From Owenia fusiformis (taxonomy: Eukaryota; Annelida; Polychaeta; Sabellida; Oweniidae), in contig CAIIXF020000005.1 of assembly GCA_903813345.2 (NCBI GenBank), positions 42,387,394-42,451,393 of the forward strand: 64,000 bases of DNA. Direction: 5' to 3'. A program made the translations under genes and the position numbers. The notes under the pieces were generated by a model, which had not been told where the DNA came from, did no database searches, and saw only the letters and a program-made list of their open reading frames with translations. Below, in pieces: positions 12,102 to 24,837 of this stretch; position 1 is the stretch's first letter, and every line of letters starts with the position of its first letter.

Positions 12102-13492
12102 GCTGCAACATGCAGTAGTCACCAGGGTACTATATAAGACATTATTAGATGCAACATGCAGAAGTCACCAGGGTACTATATAAGACATTATCAGATGTAA
12201 CATGCAGAAGTCACCGGGGTACTATATAATACATTATCAGCTGAAATATGCAGTAGTCACCAGGGTACTATATAAGACATTATTAGATGCAATATGCAGT
12301 AGTCACCAGGGTACTATATAAGACATTATTAGATGCAACATGCAGAAGTCACCATGGTACAATATAAAACATTATCAGATGCAACATGCAGAAGTCACCA
12401 TGGTACAATATAAAACATTATCAGCTGCAATATACAGAAGTCACCGGGGTACTATATGAGATATTATCAGATGCAAAATTCAGAAGTCACCGGGGTACTA
12501 TATAAGACATTATTAGATGCAATATGCAGTAATCACCGGGGTACTATATAAGACACTATCAGATGCAATATGCAGTAGTCACCGGGGAACTATATATGAC
12601 ATTATCAGATGCAACATGCAGAAGTCACCATGGTACAATATAAAACATTATCAGATGCAATATGCAGAAGTCACCGGGGTACTACATGTATATACGTCAT
12701 TATCAGATGCAATATGCAGTTATCACCGGGGTACTATATAAGACACTATCAGATGCAATATGCAGTAGTCACCGGGGAACTATATATGACATTATCAGAT
12801 GCAATATGCAGTAGTCACTGGGGTACTATATAAGACATTATCAGATGCAATATGCAGAAGTCACCGGGGTACTATATGAGACATTATCAGATGCAATATG
12901 CAGAAGTCACCGGGGTACTATATAAGACATTATTAGATGCAATATGCAGTAATCACCGGGGTACTATATAAGACACTATCAGATGCAATATGCAGTAGTC
13001 ACCGGGGAACTATATATGACATTATCAGATGCAAAATACAGTAGTCACCGGAGCACTATATAAGTCATTATCAGATACAATATGCAGAAGGCACCAGAGT
13101 ACTATATAAGACATTATCAGATGCAATATACAGTAGTCACCGGGGTAATATATAAGACATTATCAGATGCAATATGCATTAGGCACCAGAGTACTATATA
13201 AGACATCATCAGATGCAATATGCAGTAGTCACCGGGGTACTATATAAGACATTATCAGATGCAATTATGCAGAAGTCACCGGGGTACTATATAAGACATT
13301 ATCAGATGCAATATGCAGTAGTCACCGGGGTACTACATGACATTATCAGATACAATTATGCAGAAGTCACCGGGGTACTATATTAGACATTATCAGATGC
13401 AATTATGCAGTAGTCACCGGGGTACTACATGACATTATCAGATGCAATATGCAGTAATCACCGGGGTACTATATAAGACATTACCAAATGCA
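12102..13492 (+). repeat. minisatellite A, 46-bp unit, about 30 copies
   Basis: Successive GTCACC landmarks fall at 12118, 12164 and 12210, giving a 46-bp period over 1.39 kb. The unit combines ATGCAATATGCAGTAGTCAC and GGGGTACTATATAAGACATT. Variants (CAGGGTAC, CATGGTAC, CGGGGTAC) are interspersed. Because 46 is not a multiple of three, the open frames across it change frame every unit and are not genes. Confidence 0.95.
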
Positions 13493-15340
13493 ACATTGTT
13501 TGGAATAATATACACCATCAGTTATGAACATGCAGTCAGTTTATACGTATATAGTAGTTATAGTATGGTTTATAGCCCCCCATTGACCATCTGGATCAAT
13601 GGCTTATCTCAAATTTAGAAAGAATTAGTACAGATGTCCCTGTTTATGTGACGGCGCCTGTTGTTCAATTTGGCTCGATGTTAGCATGGGCAAGGATTCA
13701 TTTTAATTAAGAATGTACAATTATAGTGTCTCTCATATGTCAAGATGTCTGCAAAAGATGCACGCGGCCAGTCCCTAGTTTGATGGCCGAGATGCACCAA
13801 AACGGTTTTTTCTCAGCCAATACTCAACACATGTCCAAAATGTTTAAACTGTTCCATAGTTTTTCCTAAGATGTTAATTTTGTAAAATTGTTATCTATTC
13901 AGTATTCTAGGTCCTAGACTATATTTTGTCTCCCCCATGTTTCGAATATTTCATTTCTCCAAATTTTCGATCTCCAGACCAAGATAAAAATAAAAGGTCG
14001 ATCCTACATACATCTATCACATTCATTACCCTTTCCTGGCTAACAGAATATTTTATGTTGTTTTTATTGAAAAAGTAAAATGAGTAAAAACACCAAAACA
14101 TCTCCACCTATGTTACTTTGACCTACTTTTGAGCTTACCTTTTCCCCCTATACATTAGTATTATAAAAAATATGTTATCCACATTAATAAACCGAATCCT
14201 GAATCCCTCCATGATATTATCAACACTTTCAATTGATTACTCACATCGTAACCATGTATTAAAAAACAAGTAAGTGGCTAATAAAATGCCTACTTTGTCC
14301 AGTCAGAAATATAAAAAGTATAGTCATTGACCCAGGATAATAATTTTAAATTTTACTGCTTTTAAACAACTTTGTAAGCGCCCTTTTTTCTTCGAAACAT
14401 CTTACCCAAAAGCCACAGAAACGTAGCCCTATGTATAAATTGTACAACGCCATAATATACTCACTGACATTATGATTTTCGTACATCAATTCCTAATAAA
14501 GTCGCTCCAATAATGCAAATGTTTGTGACCATTACTAGGAGTCTAAAATAAGTCCATATCAAAGTCTACCTTATCAGGAATTGCATACTTCCGCGGCCAT
14601 AGAATTGCTGAAACCTGACTGGGCCTGGTTGTTTAGGTCCAATAAAAGATAAGGTGATGTTCTATGGTCCACGTGTTGTTATCCTCTCTAACAAGAGTTC
14701 TAATCCACATGTTTACAGCCCCTACTTCTCCAGATATGTACCTTTATGGTTTTACAGTAGTTTATGGGGGACTAAATCGTATAGTTTAGCACACTTCAAG
14801 ACGTAAACGTTCCCTCAAGGGTTTCAACTATGAAGAAGTGTATGTTTTCCTATTACCATATCAGTGTAAAGCTTTCAAAACATCTTCCAATATACGAGAA
14901 TTGAAACTTAATGATAACATTTTTGAAAGTCATTACGAGGCAGTTTACATCGCATACAAGGTTATGTTTGGAATATATTAAATGATGTACAGTTGAGTGT
15001 AGGTTTTATGTCCACAAAATTAGATTCTAACGTACTCTGCGGCAACAATGTCAACAATGAATCAATTAAATACTTTGTCTACATAATAAAAAACGGAAAT
15101 GTAAAGGTCTCCTTGGCCCAACTGGTACAACTGCAACGTACACATTGGGGCTCACTGACGGATCTGCCCCCTATGATGGGCGAAAACCGCAAACATTCTT
15201 ATAGCATGAAAAGATTACTGGACCATTTTGGGGCCTTGTTTTTATTTCTGCCCAAATTATCAAGAAAATGGGCCTTATATTATCAAAATTTGGGACATTT
15301 TGGTTTTTCTGATTTGAAATGTGCTCCCTTGCTTTGGGCA
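13493..15340. other. non-coding interval, nothing recognised
   Basis: AT-rich DNA between two minisatellites. Open frames at 13919-14107 (minus) and 14993-15358 (plus) lack domain features; the second runs into the next tandem array. Confidence 0.5.
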
Positions 15341-16214
15341 TCAGGGGTGGGGGAGTGAAGGGGGTATATGGGCATGGGACCTGATATACATTTTGGTGTC
15401 AGGGGTTGGAAAATGAAGGGGGTATATGGGCATGGGGCTTGATATAAATGAAAGGGGTAAATGGAATGAAGGGGATATACGGGCATGGGACCTGATATCC
15501 ATTTGGGCATCAGGGATGGGGGAATGAAGGGGTATATGGACATGGGACCTGATATACATTTTGGTGTCAGGGGTCGGAAAATGAAGGGGGTATATGGGCA
15601 TGGGGCTTGATATAAATGAAGGGGATAAATGGAATGAAGGGGATATACGGGCATGGGACCTGATATACATTTCGGCATCAGGGGTGGGTGAATGAAGGGA
15701 TATATGGGCATGGGACCTGATATACATTTGGGCATCAGGGGCGGGGGAATGAAGGGGTCTATGGGCATGGGACTTGATATTCATGAAGGGGGTAAATGGA
15801 ATGAAGGGGATATACGGGCATGGGACCTGATATCCATTTTGGCATCAGGGATGGGGGAATGAAGGGGTATATGGACATGGGACCTGATATACATTTGGGC
15901 ATCAGTGGTGGGGGAGTGAAGGGGGTATATGGGCATGGGATCTGATATACATTTTGGTATCATATGTGGAGGGGTGAAGGGGGTATATGGACATGGGACC
16001 TGACATACGTTTTGGTGTCAGGGGTCGTGGAATGATGGGGGTATATGGGCATGAGACCCGATATACATTTGCGTATCAGGGGTGGGTGAGTGAAGGTGGT
16101 ATATGGATATTGGACCTGATATACATTTAGGTATCAGGAGTGGGAGAGTAAATGGGGGGGGGGGTATATGGGCATGGGACCTGATATACGTTTTGGTATC
16201 AGGGGTGGGTGAGT
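15341..16214 (+). repeat. minisatellite B, 58-bp units with 52-bp variants, about 15 copies
   Basis: The unit contains GGTATATGGGCATGGGACCT then GATATACATTTTGG and a G-rich spacer. Landmarks at 15364, 15422, 15474, 15532, 15590 and 15642 show a 58-58-52 rhythm, so 15422-15589 forms a 168-bp higher-order unit that recurs. On the minus strand the array reads as proline-rich repeats in overlapping frames, a by-product of the satellite. Confidence 0.92.
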
Positions 16215-16220
16215 CAATGG

Positions 16221-16257
16221 AATTGGTATGGGTATGGTATTGGTATTGGTATGGGGA
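16221..16257 (+). repeat. GGTATT/GGTATG simple repeat
   Basis: Short degenerate hexamer run directly after minisatellite B. Confidence 0.7.
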
Positions 16258-16730
16258 TCAGATTTACATAATCGACGTTTGAACTATTAAGGTTACTCTG
16301 AGTCAAATTTAGGAAAGCCCAGGTCGTCTAAAGAGCATGCTCTTTGAATTATAAAGTTGAAACTATGGCTGATCGAAACAACTAGTTGTAGATAATTTAT
16401 AATTATTAATCGAAAGTAAACCGTAAAAGTAAGTTACCTTTGGCCTAAGTCTCCTCCATTCATGATAATACTAAACATTATTTCAACACAATGTCTGCCT
16501 TTATCGGCCAGGAACAATCCTTTGGTGTCTACGGGGCCAGTTAATCATCACCACTATGCAAGGGTCGTGCCACATGGTTTTGATTGGGAACAAGTGGAAT
16601 CAATATATGCTTCACTCACACAAGTTATGTATATATTTTCATTTAAGGAGGCAAGCTACCCAAAAACTATTTCACTAAATCCCCCTTCTGGGAAAAATTG
16701 TATGTCCCTTAAGGCCCAAACCCTTATATA

Positions 16731-17922
16731 CACGGTGTTATAGCATGACGGTTACGTCAAGGCGATTTGCAAAATTTTGCGGTAACGATAACAAAAAATG
16801 GCGGATGGGAAAGACAGCATGTCCTCTTTCTCGCCTGTAGTCAAGATGGTATGGTATGTGGCCATGGTATATGGAATATAAGCTGTAAACTTACCCACTG
16901 AGATGTCCAAGTTCACTTTTTTTAGTCCATTCTCGTGATTTCTCAGTGTGCCGCAGAGCCACTCAAACTATTAACAGTAAGTAAAATGTGTATAAACAAG
17001 CCATAAAATGACAAATCCAGAACAGGAACGTGGTCATATTGCAAATAATAAGGTTTCAAACGCAATGTCGTTAGACGACTACGTATGAATTCTATGGACG
17101 GTAACGTATTGTATTAGATATACATTAGATATTTAGCGGACGGTTACGTGCATGTACATCTTTCAAGTCAAGGTTGCTAGTTCTGATAGCCTCTTTCCAT
17201 GTAATTGTTATAATGGGTAAGAAACGAAATATTGAATCGCTTATATTTGTTTTCAGGACTCGCAAGAGACGCTCTTGTTTGAGCCTCTATAGGGCACGGA
17301 AAAAATTGTGTCTTGCTTTATCTATGAAACCAATTTAAGTTGGAAAAGATAGCAATGAAGAGGCAATGAAGAATTAGCATCAAGTACTGATGAATATGAC
17401 AAAATTAATCATAATGAATCTGGGATACATATTTGAACGAGGTTCGCGTAACCGTCCATCAATTTTTTGCGTAACCGCAAATTAAAAATACAATATTATG
17501 GCTTAAGTAAAACATATTAGGTGGTTTCCAATGCTCAATTGGCTTTTTATGATCGTATGTAGGTTACATCTATATACCCCGAGGTCGTTAGGCAATGTAG
17601 ACCATGCCCTAACGACAAAAATAAACAAATTACTAAATTTTGTGTAGTTTTGAATTTCAAACTCAACAGTTTTTCGCTTATTTCATATTATCCCCGGGCA
17701 TCAATTTGCAAAGAATACGTTCAAAATATACATTACTAAATGCATCACTGTATGCGATGCCTACAAAAATCGTTCATCCTTTCATTCATACACAGTAGAA
17801 GAAAATAATGCACCAACCTTAGTTTTCTGTTCCATCGCGGCCATTTTATTGGATAAATCAGTGATCGTAGTCATCTAATCTCGTTTTCAGAGGTGTCGTA
17901 ACCGACATGCTATAACACCGTG
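16731..17922. mobile_element. 1.19-kb TIR element, CACGGTG family copy 1
   Basis: It begins CACGGTGTTATAGCATGACG and ends with the near-perfect inverted form. Two other copies lie at 33507-34633 and 53250-53774. The interior repeats the word GGTTACG/CGTAACC many times, for example near 16750, 16780, 17102, 17145, 17447 and 17470. A short basic reading stretch near 17255-17335 is preceded by a TTTTCAG acceptor-like site and is conserved in copy 2. It may be a relic exon of the parent element. Flanks ATATA/AAATA could be a decayed 5-bp target duplication. Confidence 0.85.
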
Positions 17923-18389
17923 AAATATGTGGGCCACATACAAAACACAATTCTCTAAGTTCGAAATGTAAAATTGGCCCCGCCCATGTTTCCTTCTTCA
18001 TGAGGCTGGTCCCTTACTGCCATCTAGGAATATAAATACTTGTATAGTTTATTAACTTAAATCTCTGATTTATATCATTGGTTTAATTGGTTCTGCAATT
18101 TAATGTAAGTGGGATTGTAATTTTCGATACCTATGAAACATGAACTTTCTTATTCTAAGACTAATACATATACAACTTAGCTTTTATTTCTGGAATTCTG
18201 ACATTTATTTAACAAATGATGTTAAAATAAAAGTTAATTGATGCCAGTATGTCTCGTATACTACATTTATTACATTTTACCCACACATTACCCAAGTGCA
18301 ATTTTCCATTTTTCATGCTAAACAACAGTGGGCAATATTTGCATGGCAATAGATGCATTAATCTCACAAATCAGGTACTGTGTTGTTTT

Positions 18390-18544
18390 GTATCATAACG
18401 TATCGTATCGTAAGTTATTGTATTGTATTGTATCGTATCGTATTGTATCGTATCGTATCGTATCGTAACGTAACGTAACGTATCGTAGTGTATGTATCGT
18501 AACGCATCGTATTGTGTTGTATTGTATCGTTTTGCATCGTATTC
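18390..18544 (+). repeat. (TATCG)n-type pentamer microsatellite
   Basis: Degenerate repeats of TATCG/TATTG/TAACG. A second shorter run of the same pentamer lies at 19375-19452. Confidence 0.88.
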
Positions 18545-18782
18545 AGAGATATAGATTTTCATTAGGAAATACCTCCTAAAGAAAGCAAAAGTGATGTAGG
18601 CTTCTTGAAAAAATTGATATAATTTCACTTTCGGTTTTTGAAAGTGACGATATCTCCTTATGAAACCTGCACCATTGTTTTCTACGGTCTTTTTATAACA
18701 AATTAACTTTATTCTTTATCATAATTGAGCCTCGTGATACTGAATAAACAGCAAAATTTTGAAAAACGTACTCGTTCCACTA

Positions 18783-18979
18783 GTATTGAGATGACATACC
18801 GTCCTGATTGGTCCAAATCGGTAAATAAATATGGCGGTTCAAAATTTTCAAATTTTCTAATATCGCTTCGAATGATATTATTTCAATCTCTGGCATGTTA
18901 ACCAATATCATAGCTTGTTACTTCACATCAAGATAAGGAAAAATGTAAGGGATATGTTAACATCGATTAAAACATCACA
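18783..18979 (+). repeat. dispersed repeat family X, copy 2
   Basis: Direct-orientation copy of 5641-5828, sharing the TATTGAGATGACATAC start and ATCAAGATAA near the end. Confidence 0.65.
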
Positions 18980-20764
18980 ACGACATGTTATATGCAAAAA
19001 CTAACTGGTGAACATTTGTGCAAACGAAGGTGGTACGCAATAGGCGCAATTCCCTCCGCGCACAGGGATAGATCTCGAGGGTTACACTCTCCCGAGAAAT
19101 TACGAGAGGCAGTATGAGAGGAACAACGATCAATATTTCAAACTGTCTAGCAATCTTCGAAGACTTGACAATACTGCAATCCTTTTGTGGTATGTTTCCA
19201 TTGTCACTAAAGCCTTGAACCCTGTTAATCGTAAATCTGTATTGATTAGTTTCGTCTCAACTGTTTTTTGATGTAATTTGCAAATTATAAACCCGAAAGA
19301 TTTTTTTTTCAAAAAGTTTTCCACACTTGGCGCTATCTATAAGAGGTATTTCCCAAGAAAATTCTGCCATCTGTGATCGTATTGTATCGTATCGTATCGT
19401 CGTAACGTATCGTATTGCATCACAAGTTGCATCGTGTCGTAACCGTATTGCATATTATATTCTTAATATAAATGATACAAAAACTGAAGTTATATATATG
19501 ATCGGGCTCCTGCTATCTTCAAGGGTGGTCTTGAATAGCCGAACCTTTCAGAAAACCGCAGATATAAACCTTCAGATAGAATTAGCGCATGCTGTATGTC
19601 TCTTTGACCTTCATTTGGTGATTTCAATTTACCTTGAAGTTGACATTGAATATGTTGAATGACAAATGCTTATTCTTGTAAACTTATGGTGATTTCTATT
19701 AATGTTAAATAGATTTCATCCCTCAGAAAATGAAATATTAATGCATCAAATAACATGCTTATTGAAGTTGGATATGTTTTTCGTAAATTATCGACTTATA
19801 TATGACTTTGCGAGTTATGAGGTGAATGTCATTATTACGGGTCGCATTTTAGCGATTCATATCCAAGACAGTGAACAAAAATCAAAATTGGACAGTCAAT
19901 ATTCCGAGCAATTTATCATAAAACAGCTTCCCGACTGACATAACTGCTGATCCTTCCCATTAATCATATTTCCCTAAAATATAAATTTTCAGGAGAGCTT
20001 AGTTAGCCAGAATCCAGAGGTGTTGGCATATACGTAGAGTGTGACCAAAATCCAAACCTTTCCCATACCGTTTTCTTTTGATACTCAATGTATCGAATCG
20101 AAATAAAGATGGGATCGGATATTATTACTTTTCAATCAGAATATTTCGAGATTTTATTATTCTTTGTGATTGCTGTCTATTTTCTAAAAAGTTTTAAATG
20201 TAATATTCAAGCAAGGAAAATGTCCTGCCACCCGTGACTGCAGATATCTTCATTGACCTTTTTGCATATATGTACTAAAAGGGAACCCAAGTTTTCAAGA
20301 AATAACTTTTCAAAAAGCTGACAGTGTATTTGTTTAGTGATTTATTTCTTGGCTGTAATCAATTCAACGAATTAAAAACTATTCGAACATTGGCATTGAA
20401 CATTGCATAATTTCTAGTATTTATCCTAGAGAATATATGACCCAAGACTGCAATAAATTTTGCTCAACAATCTAAAATGTTTTGAAACCCATGTTAATCT
20501 TTAAAAATATGAACGATCCTGATTTATGATTCTCAATAGCAAACAATTAGACACGTATTACACGACTTTATCAGAGTAGTTTCTTTTAAATGAAATAAAA
20601 CATATACGCATTTTTCTTCTTCTGTTGTGCTACTGAACGTCTAGGAAACTATGTTGGGATAGCTCACTTATAATTTGTACAATCATGACAGTTTTGAAAA
20701 ATATTTGTTTAACATTCCTCGAACCGTTGAGTTTAAAAGTTTAAACCTTTGCTGGTTGAGAAAA
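18980..20764. other. non-coding interval with short TATCG run
   Basis: AT-rich. The TATCG-type run is at 19375-19452. Open frames at 19130-19324, 19327-19662 and 19702-19938 are short and feature-less, so I do not call genes. Confidence 0.5.
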
Positions 20765-22367
20765 CATTGTTAATTACATTATGCACTCATATTGTTAATC
20801 ACATTATGCACTCATATCGTTAATCATATTATGCACTCATATTGTTAATCACATTATGCACTCATATTTTTAAACATTTTGCACTCATATTGTCAATTAC
20901 ATTATGCACTCATATTGTTAATCACATTATGCATTCCTATTTCGATCACATTATGCACTCATGCTGTTAATCACATTATGCACTCATATCGTTAATCATA
21001 TTATGCACTCATATTGTTAATCACATTATGCACTCATATTTTTAAACATTTTGCACTCATATTGTCAATTACATTATGCACTCATATTGTTAATCACATT
21101 ATGCACTCATATTGTTAATTACATTATGAACTCATATTGTCGATCACATTATGCATTCCTATTTCGATCACATTATGCACTCATGCTGTTAATCATATTA
21201 TGCACTCATATCGTTAATCATATTATGCACTCATATTGTCGATCAAATTATGCACTCATATTGTCGATCACATTATGCACTCATATTGTTAATCATATTA
21301 TGCACCCATATTGTTAATCACTTTATGCACTCATATTGTTAATCACATTATGCACTCATATCGTTTATCATATTATGCATTCATATTTTCGATCACATTA
21401 TGTACTTATATTGTTAATCACATTTTGCACTCATATTGTTAACCATATTGTGCACTCATATTGTCGATCACATTATGCACTCATATTTCGATCATATTAT
21501 GCACTCACATTGTTGATCACATTATGTACTCATATTGTCAATCACATGATGCAATCATATTGTTAATCACATTATGCACTCACATTGTCGATCAAATTAT
21601 GCACTCATATTGTTAATCATATTATGCACTCATATTGTTAATTACATTATGAACTCATATTGTCGATCACATTATGCATTCCTATTTCGATCACATTATG
21701 CACTCATGCTGTTAATCATATTATGCACTCATATCGTTAATCATATTATGCACTCATATTGTCGATCAAATTATGCACTCATATTGTCGATCACATTATG
21801 CACTCATATTGTTAATCATATTATGCACCCATATTGTTAATCACTTTATGCACTCATATTGTTAATCACATTATGCACTCATATCGTTTATCATATTATG
21901 CATTCATGTTGTCGATGACATTATGTACTCATATTGTTAATCACATTTTGCACTCATAATTGTCAATCACATGATGCAATCATATTGTTAATCACATTAT
22001 GCACTCACATTGTCGATCAAATTATGCACTCATATTGTTAATCACATTATGCACTCATATTGCCGATCACATTATGTACTCATATTGTTAATCACATTAT
22101 GCACTCACATTGTCGATCAAATTATGCACTCATAATGTTAATCACATTATGCACTCATATTGTCGATCAAATTATGCACTCATATTGATAATCACATTAT
22201 GCACTCATATCGTTAATTACATTATGCACTCATATTGTTAATCACATTATGCACTCATATTGTCAGTCAAATTATGCACTCATATTGATAATCACATTAT
22301 GCACTCATATCGTTAATTACATTATGCACTCATATAATATCGTTAATCACATTATGTACTCATATTT
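20765..22367 (+). repeat. minisatellite C, 25-bp unit, about 64 copies
   Basis: Unit CACTCATATTGTT plus AATCACATTATG, with scattered variants (CGTT, GTCG, TTTCG). Blocks about 523 bp apart are nearly identical (for example 21051-21317 against 21574-21840), showing a higher-order duplication of about 21 units. The plus-strand open frames over it are repeat read-through. Confidence 0.95.
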
Positions 22368-23491
22368 CTTATTCAAAACATAAGAGCATCGATAATGGTT
22401 ATGATGAGGATATTACAAATCAAATTATTACATTAATGTACTGAAAATTGAATTTGCGTCATGAGAACAATAACACTTTTCCTGTACCCATTGCTTTTTC
22501 ACGAATATGGAGGGATGGTACACCGAATTAACGAATGCATTATCAATTGAGATAGAAGTTAATAATTCTTCTCTTATGAATGGTGAAATCTGCAGAAAAG
22601 GCAAAATTACTTCTATAATAGCTAGGGCATTCTCTTACCAATGCCAGTATGATTCATTGACAAGGCCTGTACATTAGCTGGTTCGAGCCCTATACCATGT
22701 TAACTAGATATATTTGTTTTCCTTGAGAGATGAATACTAAACGTCAACATAAGATTTGAAAAATTAATGTAAACATAAAATCCCAAAACTAGACAGATCT
22801 TTAGTTACGGTTTGACATCTACATCTAAACTTATTTCAGACTAATATACTTTGATTAATATGTTATATGACTTTGGCATATGAACCAAGAACAATTTTGT
22901 TTTCCAAATAAAAACTTATCAGATGAGCTGTCTCTTATTTGAAAATATATTTTATTACATTTTAAACTCTTTATAGTTTTATAAAAGACGATACGTGCGA
23001 GGGTAACTAGATCAATGTATAATCGCATTTTTATACGCTATATCTTATCCTAATACACCATCTTCTGCCTTGTCAAAACTCTGTGGGAATTATATCGACA
23101 TTTATACAGATAAGTCCTACAGATCTCTTTGATCGTTAATGTAGCTTTATGTTCCTTTATATTTCATCAAATTGCTATTTTACATTGATTTTACAACTCC
23201 TATATCAACAGTTCATTCGAGAAGTTGCTCATGTCTGGTTAAGTGAGCGGACGTAGTGAGCGGTCGTGTTATTCAAGGGCGTACTCAGGGCGTCCTCAGG
23301 GTCTAAGAAATAGGCGAAAGAAAAATAAATAAACGAGGTATTTCAGATAAAGCTGAGGTAATACTGCCTCTATTGGACATCGTTTTCAAAGTGTCAGTGT
23401 AAAGTGATCTGAATATCATATTTCTGTAAAATTGTGTCCCATTCGATGTTGAACCCAAAGACGTGGTCATCGGTCATATCATGTTCTAGAA
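22368..23491. other. non-coding interval, nothing recognised
   Basis: AT-rich sequence between two arrays. There is a short duplicated GAGCGGACGTAGTGAGCGG motif near 23245. No gene is seen. Confidence 0.5.
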
Positions 23492-24790
23492 ATACCTTGA
23501 TGGGTCGTGATAGAAAGCTATAGCCTAAACTATTAAACCAGTGTATTCCTTCAGTCATATGAAAAACGTTGATGGGTCCTGATAGTAAGCTATAGCCTAA
23601 ACTATTAAGCCAGTGTATTCCCTCAGTCATACATTCTGATGCTCATAGCATCTTTCTGTTTCACCTGAAACATGCTCTGATATTATGAGGCATATTTTGT
23701 GATCTGAGCACATCAGATGGGAAGAGTTATAACTGTCAATAAGTGTGATTGTTATCATGTAATCATATACCTAATGTCAATACATTACATAATAGGCATT
23801 GTATTTAACAGCAGATATTAGCACAGGCACTGTGTACACAAGTTTAATGACCCCAATTAAATGAAATATGAGCTGGGATGAAAGATCTCAAAAATCCTCA
23901 ATTTTGGGCTCTCTTGGATCGCCAAATCAAGCTCATTATATCATGGCATCTCAGGGCTGAGAAGAAATGAGATGTCATGGTATATCATGATGTCAGTCAT
24001 ATGAAAAACGTTGATGGGTCTTGATAAGCTATAGCCTAAACTATTAAACTAGTGTATTCCTTCAGTCATATGAAATACCTTGATGGGTCTTGATAAGCTA
24101 TAGCCTAAACTATTAAACTAGTGTATTCCTTCAGTCATATGAAATACCTTGATGGGTCTTGATAGTAAGCTATAGCCCTAAACTACTACACCAGTGTATT
24201 CCCTCAGTCATATGAAAAACGTTGATGGGTCCTGATAGTAAGCTATAGCCTAAACTATTAAGCCAGTGTATTCCCTCAGTCATATGAAAAACGTTGATGG
24301 GTCGTGATAGTAAGCTATAGCCTAAACTATTAAACCAGTGTATTCCTTCAGTCATATGAAATACCTTGATGGGTCTTGATAAGCTATAGCCTAAACTATT
24401 AAACTAGTGTATTCCTTCAGTCATATGAAATACCTTGATGGGTCTTGATAGTAAGCTATAGCCCTAAACTACTACACCAGTGTATTCCCTCAGTCATATG
24501 AAAAACGTTGATGGGTCCTGATAGTAAGCTATAGCCTAAACTATTAAGCCAGTGTATTCCCTCAGTCATATGAAAAACGTTGATGGGTCCTGATAGTAAG
24601 CTATAGCCTAAACTATTAAGCCAGTGTATTCCTTCAGTCATATGAAAAACGTTGATGGGTCCTGATAGTAAGCTATAGCCTAAACTATTAAACTAGTGTA
24701 TTCCTTCAGTCATATGAAATACCTTGATGGGTCCTGATAGTAAGCTATAGCCTAAACTATTAAGCCAGTGTATTCCTTCAGTCATATGAA
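23492..24790. repeat. minisatellite D, about 72-bp unit (two clusters)
   Basis: About two units lie at 23492-23630 and about eleven at 23993-24790, separated by roughly 360 bp of other sequence. The unit contains TCAGTCATATGAAAAACG and CTATAGCCTAAACTATTAA. Three length forms occur: about 72 bp (24 codons, open on the minus strand), 68 bp and 73 bp. The last two break the frame, so a repeat protein is unlikely. Confidence 0.9.
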
Positions 24791-24837
24791 ATTTCTGAAA
24801 TATCTAATTGGCTGTAGATCAAATGCTCTTAGGTTGT

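Noticed and set aside
15283-15963. Minus-strand proline-rich repeat proteins over minisatellite B
   Set aside because: Several overlapping frames are open at once only because the 58/52-bp units lack stops. There is no promoter, splice or domain evidence.
20765-22367. CRISPR-like array or His/Cys repeat protein in the 25-bp array
   Set aside because: There are no unique spacers; units are contiguous. The open frames are read-through of a tandem repeat in a eukaryotic context.
23394-24641. Minus-strand 24-residue repeat protein over minisatellite D
   Set aside because: Units of 68 and 73 bp break the frame between short open pieces, so no continuous repeat protein exists.
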